From Thiorhodovibrio litoralis (GTDB lineage: Bacteria; Pseudomonadota; Gammaproteobacteria; Chromatiales; Chromatiaceae), in the NCBI RefSeq assembly GCF_033954455.1, contig NZ_CP121473.1, positions 5,256,501-5,320,500 on the forward strand: a stretch of 64,000 nt of DNA. The letters run 5' to 3'. This document shows positions 35,738-44,386 of this stretch, piece after piece. The notes below the pieces were generated by a model. It was given only the letters and a program-made list of their open reading frames with translations, did no database searches and was not told the DNA's origin. Made by a program: the position numbers and the translations under genes. Each line of letters opens with the position of its first letter. Position 1 is the first letter of the stretch.

Positions 35738-36148
35738 TCAATCCGCTGGAAGGGAAATACACCCAGGATGAATCGTTTTCAGGGAATTGAAATGCGGATC
35801 GGTTGTGATGAAGCGTTCGCAACCGTGATACCTGGCGATTGCTACATGGACGGCATCCATCGCCTTCAACCCTTCGACACGCGCCAACTCCAACGCATCA
35901 ACGAACACTGACGCTGGAATACGCAAGGCGTGATTGGCGTCAAGCAGGCCAAGATACAGATCGAGCAGTTCATTCTGCTTCAAGCGCGGCGGTCTAATCA
36001 GCACCTCTAGCCGCACGGCGTCGGACGCGCACAATTCCCAACCATCCTCTGCCAGGGCCGCAAGTGCAGCGCGAATCGGTGGTCGATATTGGTCCTACCC
36101 TTCAACCAGGGTAATCCAGACACAGGCATCGACATAGGCGAGTTTCAT
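35738..36148 (-). pseudogene. PIN-domain toxin with an early TAG stop
   Basis: From ATG 36148 the frame reads MKLAYVDACVWITLVEG, then TAG (36097-36095, codon 18), and continues in frame with DQYRPPIRAALAALAEDGWELCASDAVRLEVL and the PIN core (GLKAMDAVHVAIA and FITTDPHF), ending at 35738. The conserved acidic residues of PIN ribonucleases are otherwise kept. The ATG overlaps the antitoxin stop. The stop is a single-base nonsense change, so the toxin is off unless the codon is read through. Confidence 0.78.
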
Positions 36149-36372
36149 CTCGACTCGCGAAAGTCGTGCAATGCATCGAGTATTTCTCGGTGACTGCGAC
36201 GTGGAACATCAACCACGTCGACCTTGTCGATCATGGCGGACAAAGCACGCCACTGCGGCGACGATTGGCTTACCCTATCCTCAATGCTGATACGCACATA
36301 CCGTCCGCGATACCGATCCGGGACCCGTACCGTTAGCACACCCTCTTGCGAGACCTCAGCTTCAATCTGCAT
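36145..36372 (-). CDS. Antitoxin partner of the PIN toxin
   Basis: The 75-residue protein from ATG 36372 (MQIEAEVSQEG) begins with strands typical of small antitoxins (VLTVRVPDRYRGRYVRISI) and ends with an acidic/basic tail (SHREILDALHDF). AGAGG lies about eight bases upstream, which decides this start over the longer frame from 36399. It overlaps the toxin start by four bases. With the toxin nonsense-mutated, it may be kept only as a relic or as an immunity factor. Confidence 0.62.
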   Translation of the reverse strand: MQIEAEVSQEGVLTVRVPDRYRGRYVRISIEDRVSQSSPQWRALSAMIDKVDVVDVPRRSHREILDALHDFRESR

Positions 36373-36449
36373 GGGGAAACCTCTGATTGGCATATTCATT
36401 CAGAGAAAACTCAACAGGTTTTCTATGGGTGGTTCGGGGTATTGATCAC

Positions 36450-36464
36450 CATGGCGAAAGTGTA
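36450..36464 (-). promoter_or_regulatory. Dispersed promoter cassette, copy 3 (degenerate gene)
   Basis: On the minus strand TACACT (36464-36459), six bases, then ATG 36452, with AATCCGC upstream. The reading frame is only nine codons (MVINTPNHP) before TAG, so no protein family remains. The cassette spacing is nevertheless exact. Confidence 0.4.
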
Positions 36465-36514
36465 GCGGATTGTGCGGCTGCGGGCACAGCCGCTCGCGGC
36501 GCCGAGTGCCCCAC

Positions 36515-36545
36515 AAAAAAGCCCCGAGGCGCGAACCTCAGGGGC
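36515..36545 (-). terminator. Strong rho-independent terminator, minus strand
   Basis: On the minus strand a nine-base stem (GCCCC[T]GAGG with CCTCGGGGC, one bulge) around TTCGCG is followed by TTTTTT. No annotated minus-strand gene lies directly upstream (36,546-36,727), so it may end an unannotated RNA or be a relic. Confidence 0.75.
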
Positions 36546-36727
36546 CGAACGGTGAAACCTGCAGCAGCCAGGGCAGTTTGATGAGCCTGAGCAGACTATT
36601 TGCGGGAATCGGCCGCGATTCTGAGCAAATTCAGTGAGGGAAAACAAAAAACCCCCTCAAACAACTTGACGCAAGTTGCCCGAGAGGGCTGTCTCCGAAT
36701 TTCGCCAAAAACCAGGAGACAGTCCCA

Positions 36728-37297
36728 GTGTGTCACGCCTTTCTTGCCGACACGAACTTTTACCACCTGCTCACCCGGATCGACGAGTCGATTGCCGAGG
36801 AAGTCCGCGCGGGCGGCTGTGACTGCGGTGGTGCGTTGCACAGCGCCCGTTATCCGCGTAAGCCCCGAGGTGTTGTGCGTGGCGTCTTGGATGAGAGCTA
36901 CCAGAGCCGTCTGAGTTTCTGCTGTGCCGCGGACGGGTGCCGGCGGCGCAGCACCCCGCCTTCCGTTCGGTTTCTGGGCCGCAAGGTCTATCTCGGGGTC
37001 ATCGTCGTGCTGATTTCCGCCCTGCATTGCGGGCTGAGCGCATCGCGTCGCCAGCGCTTGATCAAGACGCTCGGTGTCACCGTCCAAACCCTGCGGCGGT
37101 GGCAGCACTGGTGGCGTGAGCAGTTTGTGCAAACCCGCTGCTTTCGATCCTTGGCTGGTCTGTTGATGCCGCCGATCGCCACCGAGCACCTGCCAGGATC
37201 CCTGCTGGAAAAATTGAGCGCAAAAGCGTTGTCCGAGCGCGTCGTGCAACTGCTGATATTGATCGCCCCGAGCACGACAGCGACAGGCTCGCTGTAG
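36728..37297 (+). CDS. Zinc-ribbon protein (DUF6431-like) of the transposition module
   Basis: The 189-residue protein carries CDCGGALHSARYPRKPRG near residue 32 and a later cysteine set (FCCAADGCRRRSTPPSVRFLGRKVYL), which together look like a zinc ribbon of the DUF6431 type. A helix-turn-helix-like stretch (LGVTVQTLRRWQHWWREQF) follows. It may help recognise the element ends. The GTG at 36,728 follows the GGAGACAG repeat, which contains a plausible ribosome binding site. It is the first gene of the module; 93 bases separate it from the transposase. Confidence 0.62.
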   Translation: MCHAFLADTNFYHLLTRIDESIAEEVRAGGCDCGGALHSARYPRKPRGVVRGVLDESYQSRLSFCCAADGCRRRSTPPSVRFLGRKVYLGVIVVLISALHCGLSASRRQRLIKTLGVTVQTLRRWQHWWREQFVQTRCFRSLAGLLMPPIATEHLPGSLLEKLSAKALSERVVQLLILIAPSTTATGSL

Positions 37298-37390
37298 GGC
37301 AACGCCAACCCGCAGAAGACCTCATCGCGCCGCTGGGCGGCGCCTTCTAGACTCCCGGTGATGTGTGAAACAACTGGGAGGTGAAGACGA

Positions 37391-38848
37391 ATGTCCGATG
37401 ACAACGGCCTCGGTGATCCCGATGGTTGGGCGCGGTTGCGCTTTGCCATTATTGGTCCTTTATTGGCTGATCCTGCGCCGGCGAACGCGCTGGGCGCGCG
37501 GCTGAAGGCGCTAGCGGCCAAGTCATGGCGTCATCCGGTGACTGGGCGGGCGGTCAGTTTTAGCTTTGGGACCTTGGAGCGCTGGTATTACCTCGCACGC
37601 GATGCCCAAGACCCGGTGACCGCACTGCGCCCGCGCCGGCGCAGCGATGCCGGGGAGCAGCGCGCGCTGAGCCCGCGCCTGATGGAGGCCGTACAGGCGC
37701 AATACCGCGACTACCCCGGTTGGACGGTGCAGCTGCATTACGACAACCTCGCCGCCTTGTGCGCGGGCGATGAAACCCTGGGGCCGCTGCCCTCCTATGC
37801 CACCGTGCGCCGCTTCATGAAGCGCGCGGGCCTGCACCGCCGGCGTGTCCCGGCGCGCAAGACACCCGGGGCCGAGCAGGCCGCGCGGCGCCTGGAGGCC
37901 TGCGAGGTGCGCAGCTATGAAGCCCAGTATGTCCATGCCTTGTGGCATCTGGACTTTCATCATGGCTCGCGCAACGTCCTCACCCGGGGTGGCGTCTGGG
38001 TCAAGCCCCTGCTGCTGGCGGTCATCGACGATCACTCGCGCCTGATCTGCCATCTGCAGTGGTACCTCGATGAGACCACCGAGACCTTGGTGCATGGTCT
38101 GGGACAGGCGTTGCACAAGCGCGGGCTGCCGCGCGCCCTGATGAGCGATAACGGCGCGGCAATGCAGGCCGAGGAATTCACCGCCGGATTGCATGCGCTG
38201 GGCATCCTCCACGAGCCGACCCTGCCGTACAGCCCGTATCAGAACGCCAAGCAGGAGCGCTTCTGGGCCACGCTGGAAGGCCGCCTGATGGCGATGCTTA
38301 AGGGGCTGGAGGAGCTGAGCCTGCAGCGGCTCAACACCCTCACTCAGGCGTGGGTGGAGCAGGAGTACCACCGCAAGGTCCACAGTGAGACCGCCGCCAC
38401 GCCGCTTGCGCGTCTTCTCGATGCGCCCAACGTGGGGCGCCCCTGTCCGGACAGCGAGCAGGTCCGCGCCGCTTTTCGTTGTCGCGTCCAACGCCGTCAG
38501 CGCCGCAGCGATGGGACGCTCAGCCTGGCGGGCAAGCGCTTCGAGGTGCCGGCGCGCTTGCGTCACCTTGAGCAACTGCATATCGCTTATGCCCGCTGGG
38601 ATCTGAGTGCTGTGGACGTGGTTGATCCCCACTCGGGCGCCATCCTCTGCCGCCTCTATCCCCTCGATAAAGCCGCCAATGCCTCCGGGCAGCGTCGGCG
38701 CCTTGAGCCCGCCGGCGCACCGCCACCGCCATCACAACGCGCCACGACGCTGCCACCGTTGCTGCGCGACTTGCTCGCCGAGTATGCCGCCACCGGTCTG
38801 CCGCCGGCCTATCTGCCAAAACACGATGACCTGGAATCCAGTCGATGA
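37391..38848 (+). CDS. DDE (rve) transposase with Mu/TniA-like C-terminus
   Basis: The 485-residue protein has an N-terminal helical DNA-binding part (residues 1-150), an integrase core with Asp in LWHLDFHHGS, Asp in ALMSDNGAA and Glu in NAKQERFWATLEG, and a C-terminal small barrel (SDGTLSLAGKRFEVPARLR) like that of Mu-type transposases. It is paired with an AAA+ ATPase, as in TniA/TniB and TnsB/TnsC. GAGGTGAAG stands upstream of ATG 37,391. The gene is intact. The next gene starts within its last four bases. Confidence 0.85.
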   Translation: MSDDNGLGDPDGWARLRFAIIGPLLADPAPANALGARLKALAAKSWRHPVTGRAVSFSFGTLERWYYLARDAQDPVTALRPRRRSDAGEQRALSPRLMEAVQAQYRDYPGWTVQLHYDNLAALCAGDETLGPLPSYATVRRFMKRAGLHRRRVPARKTPGAEQAARRLEACEVRSYEAQYVHALWHLDFHHGSRNVLTRGGVWVKPLLLAVIDDHSRLICHLQWYLDETTETLVHGLGQALHKRGLPRALMSDNGAAMQAEEFTAGLHALGILHEPTLPYSPYQNAKQERFWATLEGRLMAMLKGLEELSLQRLNTLTQAWVEQEYHRKVHSETAATPLARLLDAPNVGRPCPDSEQVRAAFRCRVQRRQRRSDGTLSLAGKRFEVPARLRHLEQLHIAYARWDLSAVDVVDPHSGAILCRLYPLDKAANASGQRRRLEPAGAPPPPSQRATTLPPLLRDLLAEYAATGLPPAYLPKHDDLESSR

Positions 38849-39696
38849 ACAAGACCCTGCTGGCCCTCTATGGACTGAAGTTCAATCCGTTCTCCCCGGA
38901 GCTGCCGACGGCGGCACTGCATCGCAGCGCGCCGGTGGAGCAGTTTTGCTGGCGCATCGAGCAGAGCCTGATCCGCGAAGGCGGTTTTGCGCTCATTCAA
39001 GGTGATCCGGGTACCGGCAAGAGTGCGGTACTGCGCCTGCTCGATGAGCGTCTGCGCCAGCTGCCCGATATCAGCGTTGGGGCGCTCACGCATCCCAGCT
39101 CGAAGGTGGCGGACTTCTACCGCGAGATGGGCGATCTGTTCGCCGTTGACCTCAAGCCCCATAACCGCTGGGGTGGCTTCAAGATCCTGCGCGAGCGCTG
39201 GCTGGCGCATCTGGAGACGACGCTGTTGCGCCCGGTGTTGCTCATCGACGAGGCGCAGGAGATGCATCCGACGGTGCTCAATGAGCTGCGTCTGCTGACC
39301 TCCATGCAGTTCGATTCGCGCACGTTGTTGAGCGTGATCCTGGCCGGCGATGGCCGCCTGGCGACCAAGCTGCGCCGTGAGGAGTTGCTGCCGCTGGGCA
39401 GTCGTATCCGTACGCGCCTGAGTATGGAGTATGCCAGTCGCGAGGCGCTGGTCGCCTGCCTGGAGCATTTACAACACAGTGCCGGCAATGCGAGTCTGAT
39501 GAGCGCAGGGCTGATGAAGACGCTCGCTGAGCATGCGTTGGGCAATTATCGCGTGCTTACGACCATGGCGGCAGAATTGCTGGCGCAGGCTGCTCGGCTC
39601 GAACGCGCGCAGCTCGATGAACAACTCTACCTTGAGGTGTTTGGTTCAGCGGCGGGCAACGCCCGCCAACGCCCGAGTGCCAGGGCGGGCGCCTGA
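38845..39696 (+). CDS. ExeA/TniB-like AAA+ ATPase
   Basis: The 283-residue protein has Walker A (GDPGTGKSAV, near residue 53), Walker B (PVLLIDEAQE, near 132) and a sensor/arginine-finger region with RIRTRLSMEYA. It resembles ExeA-type ATPases and transposition regulators TniB and TnsC, which choose the target and activate the transposase. The start overlaps the transposase stop (ATGA), so translation is coupled. It appears intact. Confidence 0.88.
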   Translation: MNKTLLALYGLKFNPFSPELPTAALHRSAPVEQFCWRIEQSLIREGGFALIQGDPGTGKSAVLRLLDERLRQLPDISVGALTHPSSKVADFYREMGDLFAVDLKPHNRWGGFKILRERWLAHLETTLLRPVLLIDEAQEMHPTVLNELRLLTSMQFDSRTLLSVILAGDGRLATKLRREELLPLGSRIRTRLSMEYASREALVACLEHLQHSAGNASLMSAGLMKTLAEHALGNYRVLTTMAAELLAQAARLERAQLDEQLYLEVFGSAAGNARQRPSARAGA

Positions 39697-40505
39697 TGAG
39701 CCGCTTGAGCGCTGAGCGCCCGCACCAGGCCATGACAGCGGCAAGACACACCGCCGTGATGCTTGAGGCATGGCACGACGCTGGCATCGTGCGTGCCGAT
39801 TTGGCGGTGCGCACCGCCAAGGCGACGATGCTGTGGTTCCATGATCGCTCTTTGGATCAGCTTCCGTTGGGGCTGGCCAGAGCGCGCAATGTCCAACAGG
39901 CCGATATTTATATCCGTCCAGCCCGCGGCTATCCCTGGCCAATGGTGTTTCTCGATGATGTCGCACGGCCGATGGCGCAGCGCATCGCTCGGCACTATGC
40001 GGCCCTGGTGGTGCAGACTTCGACGCTCGGGGGCTGCCACCTGTGGCTACGGCTGACCCGCGCGCTCGATGAGGCGCAGCGCTGTGATGTGCAGCGTTGG
40101 CTGATCCCGCGCGTTGGCGCCGATCCGGGCTCGGTCTCCGGTGAGCACCTCGGTCGGCTCGCCGGGATGAAGAATGCCAAGCGTGGCGGGGAGTGGGTCA
40201 ATGTCCTTCGGCGACCAAGCCCGCAGGAGCGCGTCTGGGATCCAACTCCGGCCTTGCCAACGATGGCTCCGGCTCCGCCGCCAGTCGTCAACTGCGCTCC
40301 ACGGGCGCGCTTATCCACCGGGGATCCGTCCGAATCCGCCCGCGAATGGGGCTGGGTCTGCGGCGCTCTTGAGGCGGGCCTTGCACCGACCACGGTCTAC
40401 CAGCGCTTGCTCGAGCGCGCGTCCCCGCGTCGCGGAGCCGATGCCGAGCGCTATGCCCGCTACACCCTCGCTCGCGCCATTCGCCAGAGCGCTAGAGGCA
40501 ACTGA
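39696..40505 (+). CDS. RepB-type (AEP) primase-domain protein
   Basis: The 269-residue protein matches the archaeo-eukaryotic primase-like domain of plasmid RepB proteins: an acidic motif in PWPMVFLDDVA, a His motif in VVQTSTLGGCHLWLRL, and GADPGSVSGEHLGRLAGMKNAKRGG. The C-terminus is helical (PRRGADAERYARYTLARAI). It starts at the TGATG junction with the ATPase gene. A primase as the third protein, in the place of TniQ, would suggest that replication is tied to transposition. Whether it primes DNA is not known. Confidence 0.75.
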   Translation: MSRLSAERPHQAMTAARHTAVMLEAWHDAGIVRADLAVRTAKATMLWFHDRSLDQLPLGLARARNVQQADIYIRPARGYPWPMVFLDDVARPMAQRIARHYAALVVQTSTLGGCHLWLRLTRALDEAQRCDVQRWLIPRVGADPGSVSGEHLGRLAGMKNAKRGGEWVNVLRRPSPQERVWDPTPALPTMAPAPPPVVNCAPRARLSTGDPSESAREWGWVCGALEAGLAPTTVYQRLLERASPRRGADAERYARYTLARAIRQSARGN

Positions 40506-40811
40506 ACCCGCTGCGTCTCTCCCCCCTCAGGGGGGGAGCGTGGTTCACGATTCCGGCTTCCCGCTGTCGGCCAGTAACGGCCCCCGTGATCCCACACGCA
40601 TTCCATGTCCTTCAAATGGCTTGGAAATGGGTCCCGCAATTATCGTGATTACGCTCAGTTTGAGAGCGACTGCGGGTGGCAAATCCCGCTCGCCTTTCCC
40701 GAGATGCCTTAAAATAGCCCCATCAGCAAGGCTAAAGCGCACGACTTGAGGCTTGCCCGATTTTTTTCCCTCTACAGTGCTCATGAGTGAGCACATCAAG
40801 AGTCTTTTGCG
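40506..40811 (+). other. Intergenic region after the transposition module
   Basis: No gene is seen. It holds the GC-rich hairpin at 40,518-40,541 and a stretch with CGGCCAGTAACGGCC. The right border of the transposition module probably lies in it. A T-run (CGATTTTTTTCCC) near 40,761 precedes the TPR gene. Confidence 0.4.
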
Positions 40812-42799
40812 ATGCATCCAGCCACTCAGCCGCAACCACCACAGGGTACGCAGCTCACCCTCGAAGAGGCTTTGCCGCAAGCGGTTGAACACCATCGCGC
40901 TGGCCGACTTCAGGCCGCCGAGCAACTCTATCGCGCCATCTTGCAGGCGCAGCCCGAGCATCCCGATGCCAATCACAACCTGGGCGTGCTTGCGGTGTCG
41001 GTGGGCCGGGTGGAAGCGGCACTGCCGCTGTTTGAAGCGGCGCGCCGGGCCAATCCGCACATCGCGCAGTTCTGGCTCAGCAGCGCCGATGCGCTGGTGC
41101 GCTGTGGGCGGGAATCAGAGCTCTCCGCCTTGCTCGAGGCAGCCCGATCGGCGGGCCTGGGTGAAGACGGGCTCGGGCAGTTGGCTCAGCAGATTGACAG
41201 CTCAGGGGCGCAGAACATCCATCATGGCCGAACAAGCGCACAGCTCGAGGCGCGTCAGGATGAGAAGGCCAAGCCGTCGCGCTTCAGCCAACGCTGGCAG
41301 GCGAAAAACGCAACAAGAAAGCCAAATCACGGTCGGGCATCACGGCAGCGCAAGGACCTGGACACCGCGACGCCATCAACCGGCTTTTCGCACCGGCCAC
41401 AAGCGCCTTTCAGCGCGGCGACCTTCAGACGGCAGAGGGGGACTGCCGCACGTTGCTCTCCCAACACCCCGAGCATCCCGATGCCCTCCACGTGCTGGGG
41501 CTGATCATGTATCAGCGCGGCGATTTGGTCCAAGCCGAGGCGCTGATCCGCCGCGCGATTGCGCAGAACGATCAGGTTGCCGCCTACCATTGCCATTACG
41601 GTGTTGTCTTAAGAGCTTTGGCGCGCCTCAAAGAGGCACTTGTCGCCTGTGAGCAGGCGTTGCGCCTGAAGCCGGAGTTTGCCGAGGCTTACTCGAATCG
41701 CGGCATGATGCAGAAAGACGCCGGATATATCGATGCCGCCCTGCGCGATTTAAGGCGGGCGTTGGAACTCCGCCCAACTGAGCCGAGAGCCCTGGCTGGC
41801 TATTGCTGCGAGCAGCGCGTCGCACCCGATCATCCAGCGGTGGACATCCTGGAAGCTGCTCTGGCGAAGCCTTGGGTGAGAGAGAAAGACGCGCAGTATT
41901 ACCATTTCGCGCTTGGCCGACTGTATGCTGATCGCCAAGGCCCCGACGCGGCCTTTACGCATTATCAGCGCGCCCGTGTATTGCGCGCTCGCCGTCATGA
42001 GCAACCCTGGAACGCGGAGCAATCCCGGGCGGACTGTCAGGCACTGATCCAGAGGATCACGCCTGCCTTTCTCGCCGCCCGGCGCGACTGGGGCCATCCG
42101 AGCACCCGGCCGATCTTCATCGTCGGCATGCCGCGTTCGGGCACCAGTCTGACCGAGCAGATTCTGGCCAGTCATTCGCAGGTGCATGGCGCCGGCGAAT
42201 TGGCAGCGCTCTCCGAGTTGGCGCAGCGCGTGCAGCCGCAATTGACCACGCTGACAGCAACCGCTGCCCAGGCGCTGGCAGAAGACTATCTGGCCGCGCT
42301 GCACCAGGCCAACACTACAGCCGCGCGGGTCAGCGACAAGATGCCGCATAATTTCGAGCATCTGTGGCTGGTCGCACTGCTGTTTCCAAACGCCCGGGTG
42401 ATACATTGCGAGCGCGACCCCATTGCGACCTGCTGGTCGATCTATCGTCACAACTTTGCCAAGGGCCATGGCTACGCCGATGATCTGGTGACCCTGGGTG
42501 AGCACTATCGCGACTACCAGAGCCTGATGGCGCATTGGCAACAGGTGTTGCCGATTGAGATTCATCCCCTGCGCTACGACGCCCTGGTCAATGATCCCGA
42601 ACCCCAGATTCGCGCCCTACTTGCGCACTGCGGGCTTGAGTTTGAGCCGGCCTGCCTGGCTCCCCACCAGACCAAGCGCGCGGTCAAGACTGCCAGTGCT
42701 TCGCAGGTCAATCAGCCGATCTACCGCCACGCCGATGACCACTGGCGCGCCTATGAACGCCAGCTAAAGCCCTTGATTGAGGTGTTGCGGCGACCGTAG
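40812..42799 (+). pseudogene. TPR-sulfotransferase, frameshifted
   Basis: The N-terminal frame (from ATG 40,812) and the rest (from about 41,360, open to 42,799) belong to one gene. The first encodes TPR units (QAVEHHRAGRLQAAEQLYRAIL); the second has more TPRs and a sulfotransferase domain with PIFIVGMPRSGTSLTEQILA, the PAPS-binding P-loop, and CERDPIATCWSIYRHNFA, the 3'-phosphate site. The shift lies between about 41,250 and 41,360. Such proteins sulfate tyrosine, glycans or other groups. The catalytic half alone (448 residues from 41,453) is complete and could be translated from an internal start. Confidence 0.78.
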
Positions 42800-42817
42800 G
42801 CCACTGCCGCGCAGTGA

Positions 42818-43975
42818 CTAAGCCACCGCGCCCAGCGCGCGCAGCCTTGGCAGGGTGGACTCGAGGAAGGGTTGCAGGCGATTGCTCAGTTCGGCGTCTT
42901 GTTCGGCGCCGACCGGTACCCTGTTGCCGTCTTTGAGCAGCCCGCGGTTGAGGGCAGCCAGGCGCGTGGTGACGCCGGCCACCAGGGCCGGGAGGTCGGT
43001 GGCGCCTTGGTGCAGGGCATCCAGCGCCATCCAATCGATGTCGGCCAGGCTCAGGCCGCTGCCTAACCCGGGCGCGGCGGCCGTGTTGTAGGGCGCCCCG
43101 CGCGTCACCAGGTCGGCCACGACCCGGTTGAACCGCTGAGCCGGTTCGGTCACCGGGGCCAGTTGCGCCATACCCACGGCGCCGCTGTGGGCGAGCAGGC
43201 TGAGCGCCTCCACCAGGGAGGGAATGTTGAGCGCCGGAAGCGCCTGTTGCAGTTCATCGAGGGTGCGCGGTCCCTCGGCCAGGGCGTCGATCAGCGGGCG
43301 GTAGATGGCCTCTTGCCCGGAGAGCTCGCCCAGCGTGGTCTTGAAGGTCAGTTCGATCCGCTCCGCCGGCTGCAACAGTTGGAAGCCGCGCCCGCCCCAG
43401 CGGGCCAGGCGCTAGCCGTTCCATAGCGGCGCGGCACCGCGGACGAAGACATCGCGGCGAAAGCTTTGGTTAATCAGCAGGTCTTTGTACAACTCACGCA
43501 GCGCCGGGTCGGGGGCACGCTCGAGTTGCTCGCGCATCGCGGGCGGCAGCGCGGAATCGAAGTTCTCCGGCAGGGTGGCGCTGGCCAGGTAGGTGAGCTT
43601 GCCGAGCGCTGCTTCGTGCATCACGTCGGTGCAGTAAAACAGGGTCCAGGCGCCGTTGAAGGATTCGTGATAGAGATAATTCACCTGGTCCTTGGGGTGC
43701 TTTTGCAGTTGCTCCAGGCGCGCGCCGAGTCCGGGTTGGGTGTTGAACACATGCGCGCCGGCCTCGCGCAGGCCTTGCAGGGCGGCCAGGGCGCTCTCGA
43801 AATCCCCGAGCGCACGATCGGGCATGGCAAGACGGGCATCGTGGGGGTTTTCAACCAATACCATTACCGCGCTGAGACGCGCGCCGCTTTGGAGCAATGG
43901 GAGCGCGCCCTGCTCGGGCTGGTGGGCTTGCCGGCCGCCACCGCGGTGAGCTTCCCCATGGCTGCCTAGGCGCAT
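42818..43975 (-). pseudogene. Methyltransferase with regulatory domain: truncated and stopped
   Basis: From 43,975 the frame gives a middle region (DRALGDFESALAALQGLREAG, then NYLYHESFNGAWTLFYCTDVMHEAALGKLTYLAS), meets TAG at 43,414-43,412, and continues in the same frame to 42,818 with a C-terminal part of the methyltransferase regulatory domain. The N-terminal SAM-binding domain is missing. The truncated gene at 59.4-60.1 kb has the missing N-terminal type. The product is inactive as a methyltransferase. Confidence 0.68.
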
Positions 43976-43984
43976 GCGACAAGG

Positions 43985-44062
43985 GCTGTCAAACAGCTGT
44001 TTTACACTAGGGTTTGACAGCGGTTTTACCGCTGTTTAACCGGGATTAAACAGGTGTCTAAC
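43985..44062. promoter_or_regulatory. Palindrome-rich control region
   Basis: Within 80 bases lie CTGTCAAAC...GTTTGACAG (nine-base inverted repeat), AACAGCTGTT, GCGGTTTTACCGC and GTTTAACCGGGATTAAAC. Such density suggests operators for a small regulator, probably for the gene that starts at 44,075. Confidence 0.5.
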
Positions 44063-44074
44063 AGGGGCAAGACC

Positions 44075-44386
44075 ATGTATTGCGTGCGCGCCACGGCGGG
44101 CTTTAAGGATCGGGTGGCGGCCTTGTGCCAGCCCGGGGAGACGCAGGCGCAGCTGCTGGAGCGTCTGGTCAGTGCGGCAGAAGCGCCGTCGCGGGCGGTG
44201 TGCCTGCCCGGGTGGGCTTGGCCTGGCTCGGGCGGGAGGCGCGTTAGCCATGGGCTGGTGCCGCCGGCGGTGTGCCTGCGCGTGCGCTTCCTCGCCCGTG
44301 CTAATCCACCCCCGTCCAGCGCGGCGCTGGCTGCGGCGGTGGCGCTGCCGGAGATGACTGTGCGCGAGATTCTCGGGACTGATTGA
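44075..44386 (+). CDS. Small protein after the palindromic region, unknown
   Basis: The 103-residue protein starts MYCVRATAGFKDRVAALC and has a helical stretch ETQAQLLERLVSAAEA, which could be a ribbon-helix-helix-like regulator, but I do not recognise it. ATG 44,075 is chosen over GTG 44,054 because AGGGG stands eight bases upstream. The C-terminus is Pro/Ala-rich. The last 13 codons are part of the 842-bp repeat, so the copy at 50.8 kb is cut off by the rve-type IS. The stop lies two bases before the convergent Rpn gene stop. Confidence 0.4.
   Translation: MYCVRATAGFKDRVAALCQPGETQAQLLERLVSAAEAPSRAVCLPGWAWPGSGGRRVSHGLVPPAVCLRVRFLARANPPPSSAALAAAVALPEMTVREILGTD

Larger units (their letters stand above)
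36650..40541 (+). mobile_element. Transposition module: zinc-ribbon, DDE transposase, AAA+ ATPase, primase
   Basis: Four same-strand genes (36,728-40,505), the last three overlapping by 1-4 bases, form one unit. The leader holds two perfect inverted repeats: CAACTTG/CAAGTTG (36,662-36,678) and CTGTCTCC/GGAGACAG (36,689-36,722). After the last gene a CTCCCCCC...GGGGGGAG hairpin lies at 40,518-40,541. No clear terminal inverted repeats or target duplication were found, so the borders are guesses from gene limits. Confidence 0.6.

Noticed and set aside
36728-40505. CRISPR-associated transposon
   Set aside because: No Cas genes, no repeat array and no TniQ-like gene were seen.
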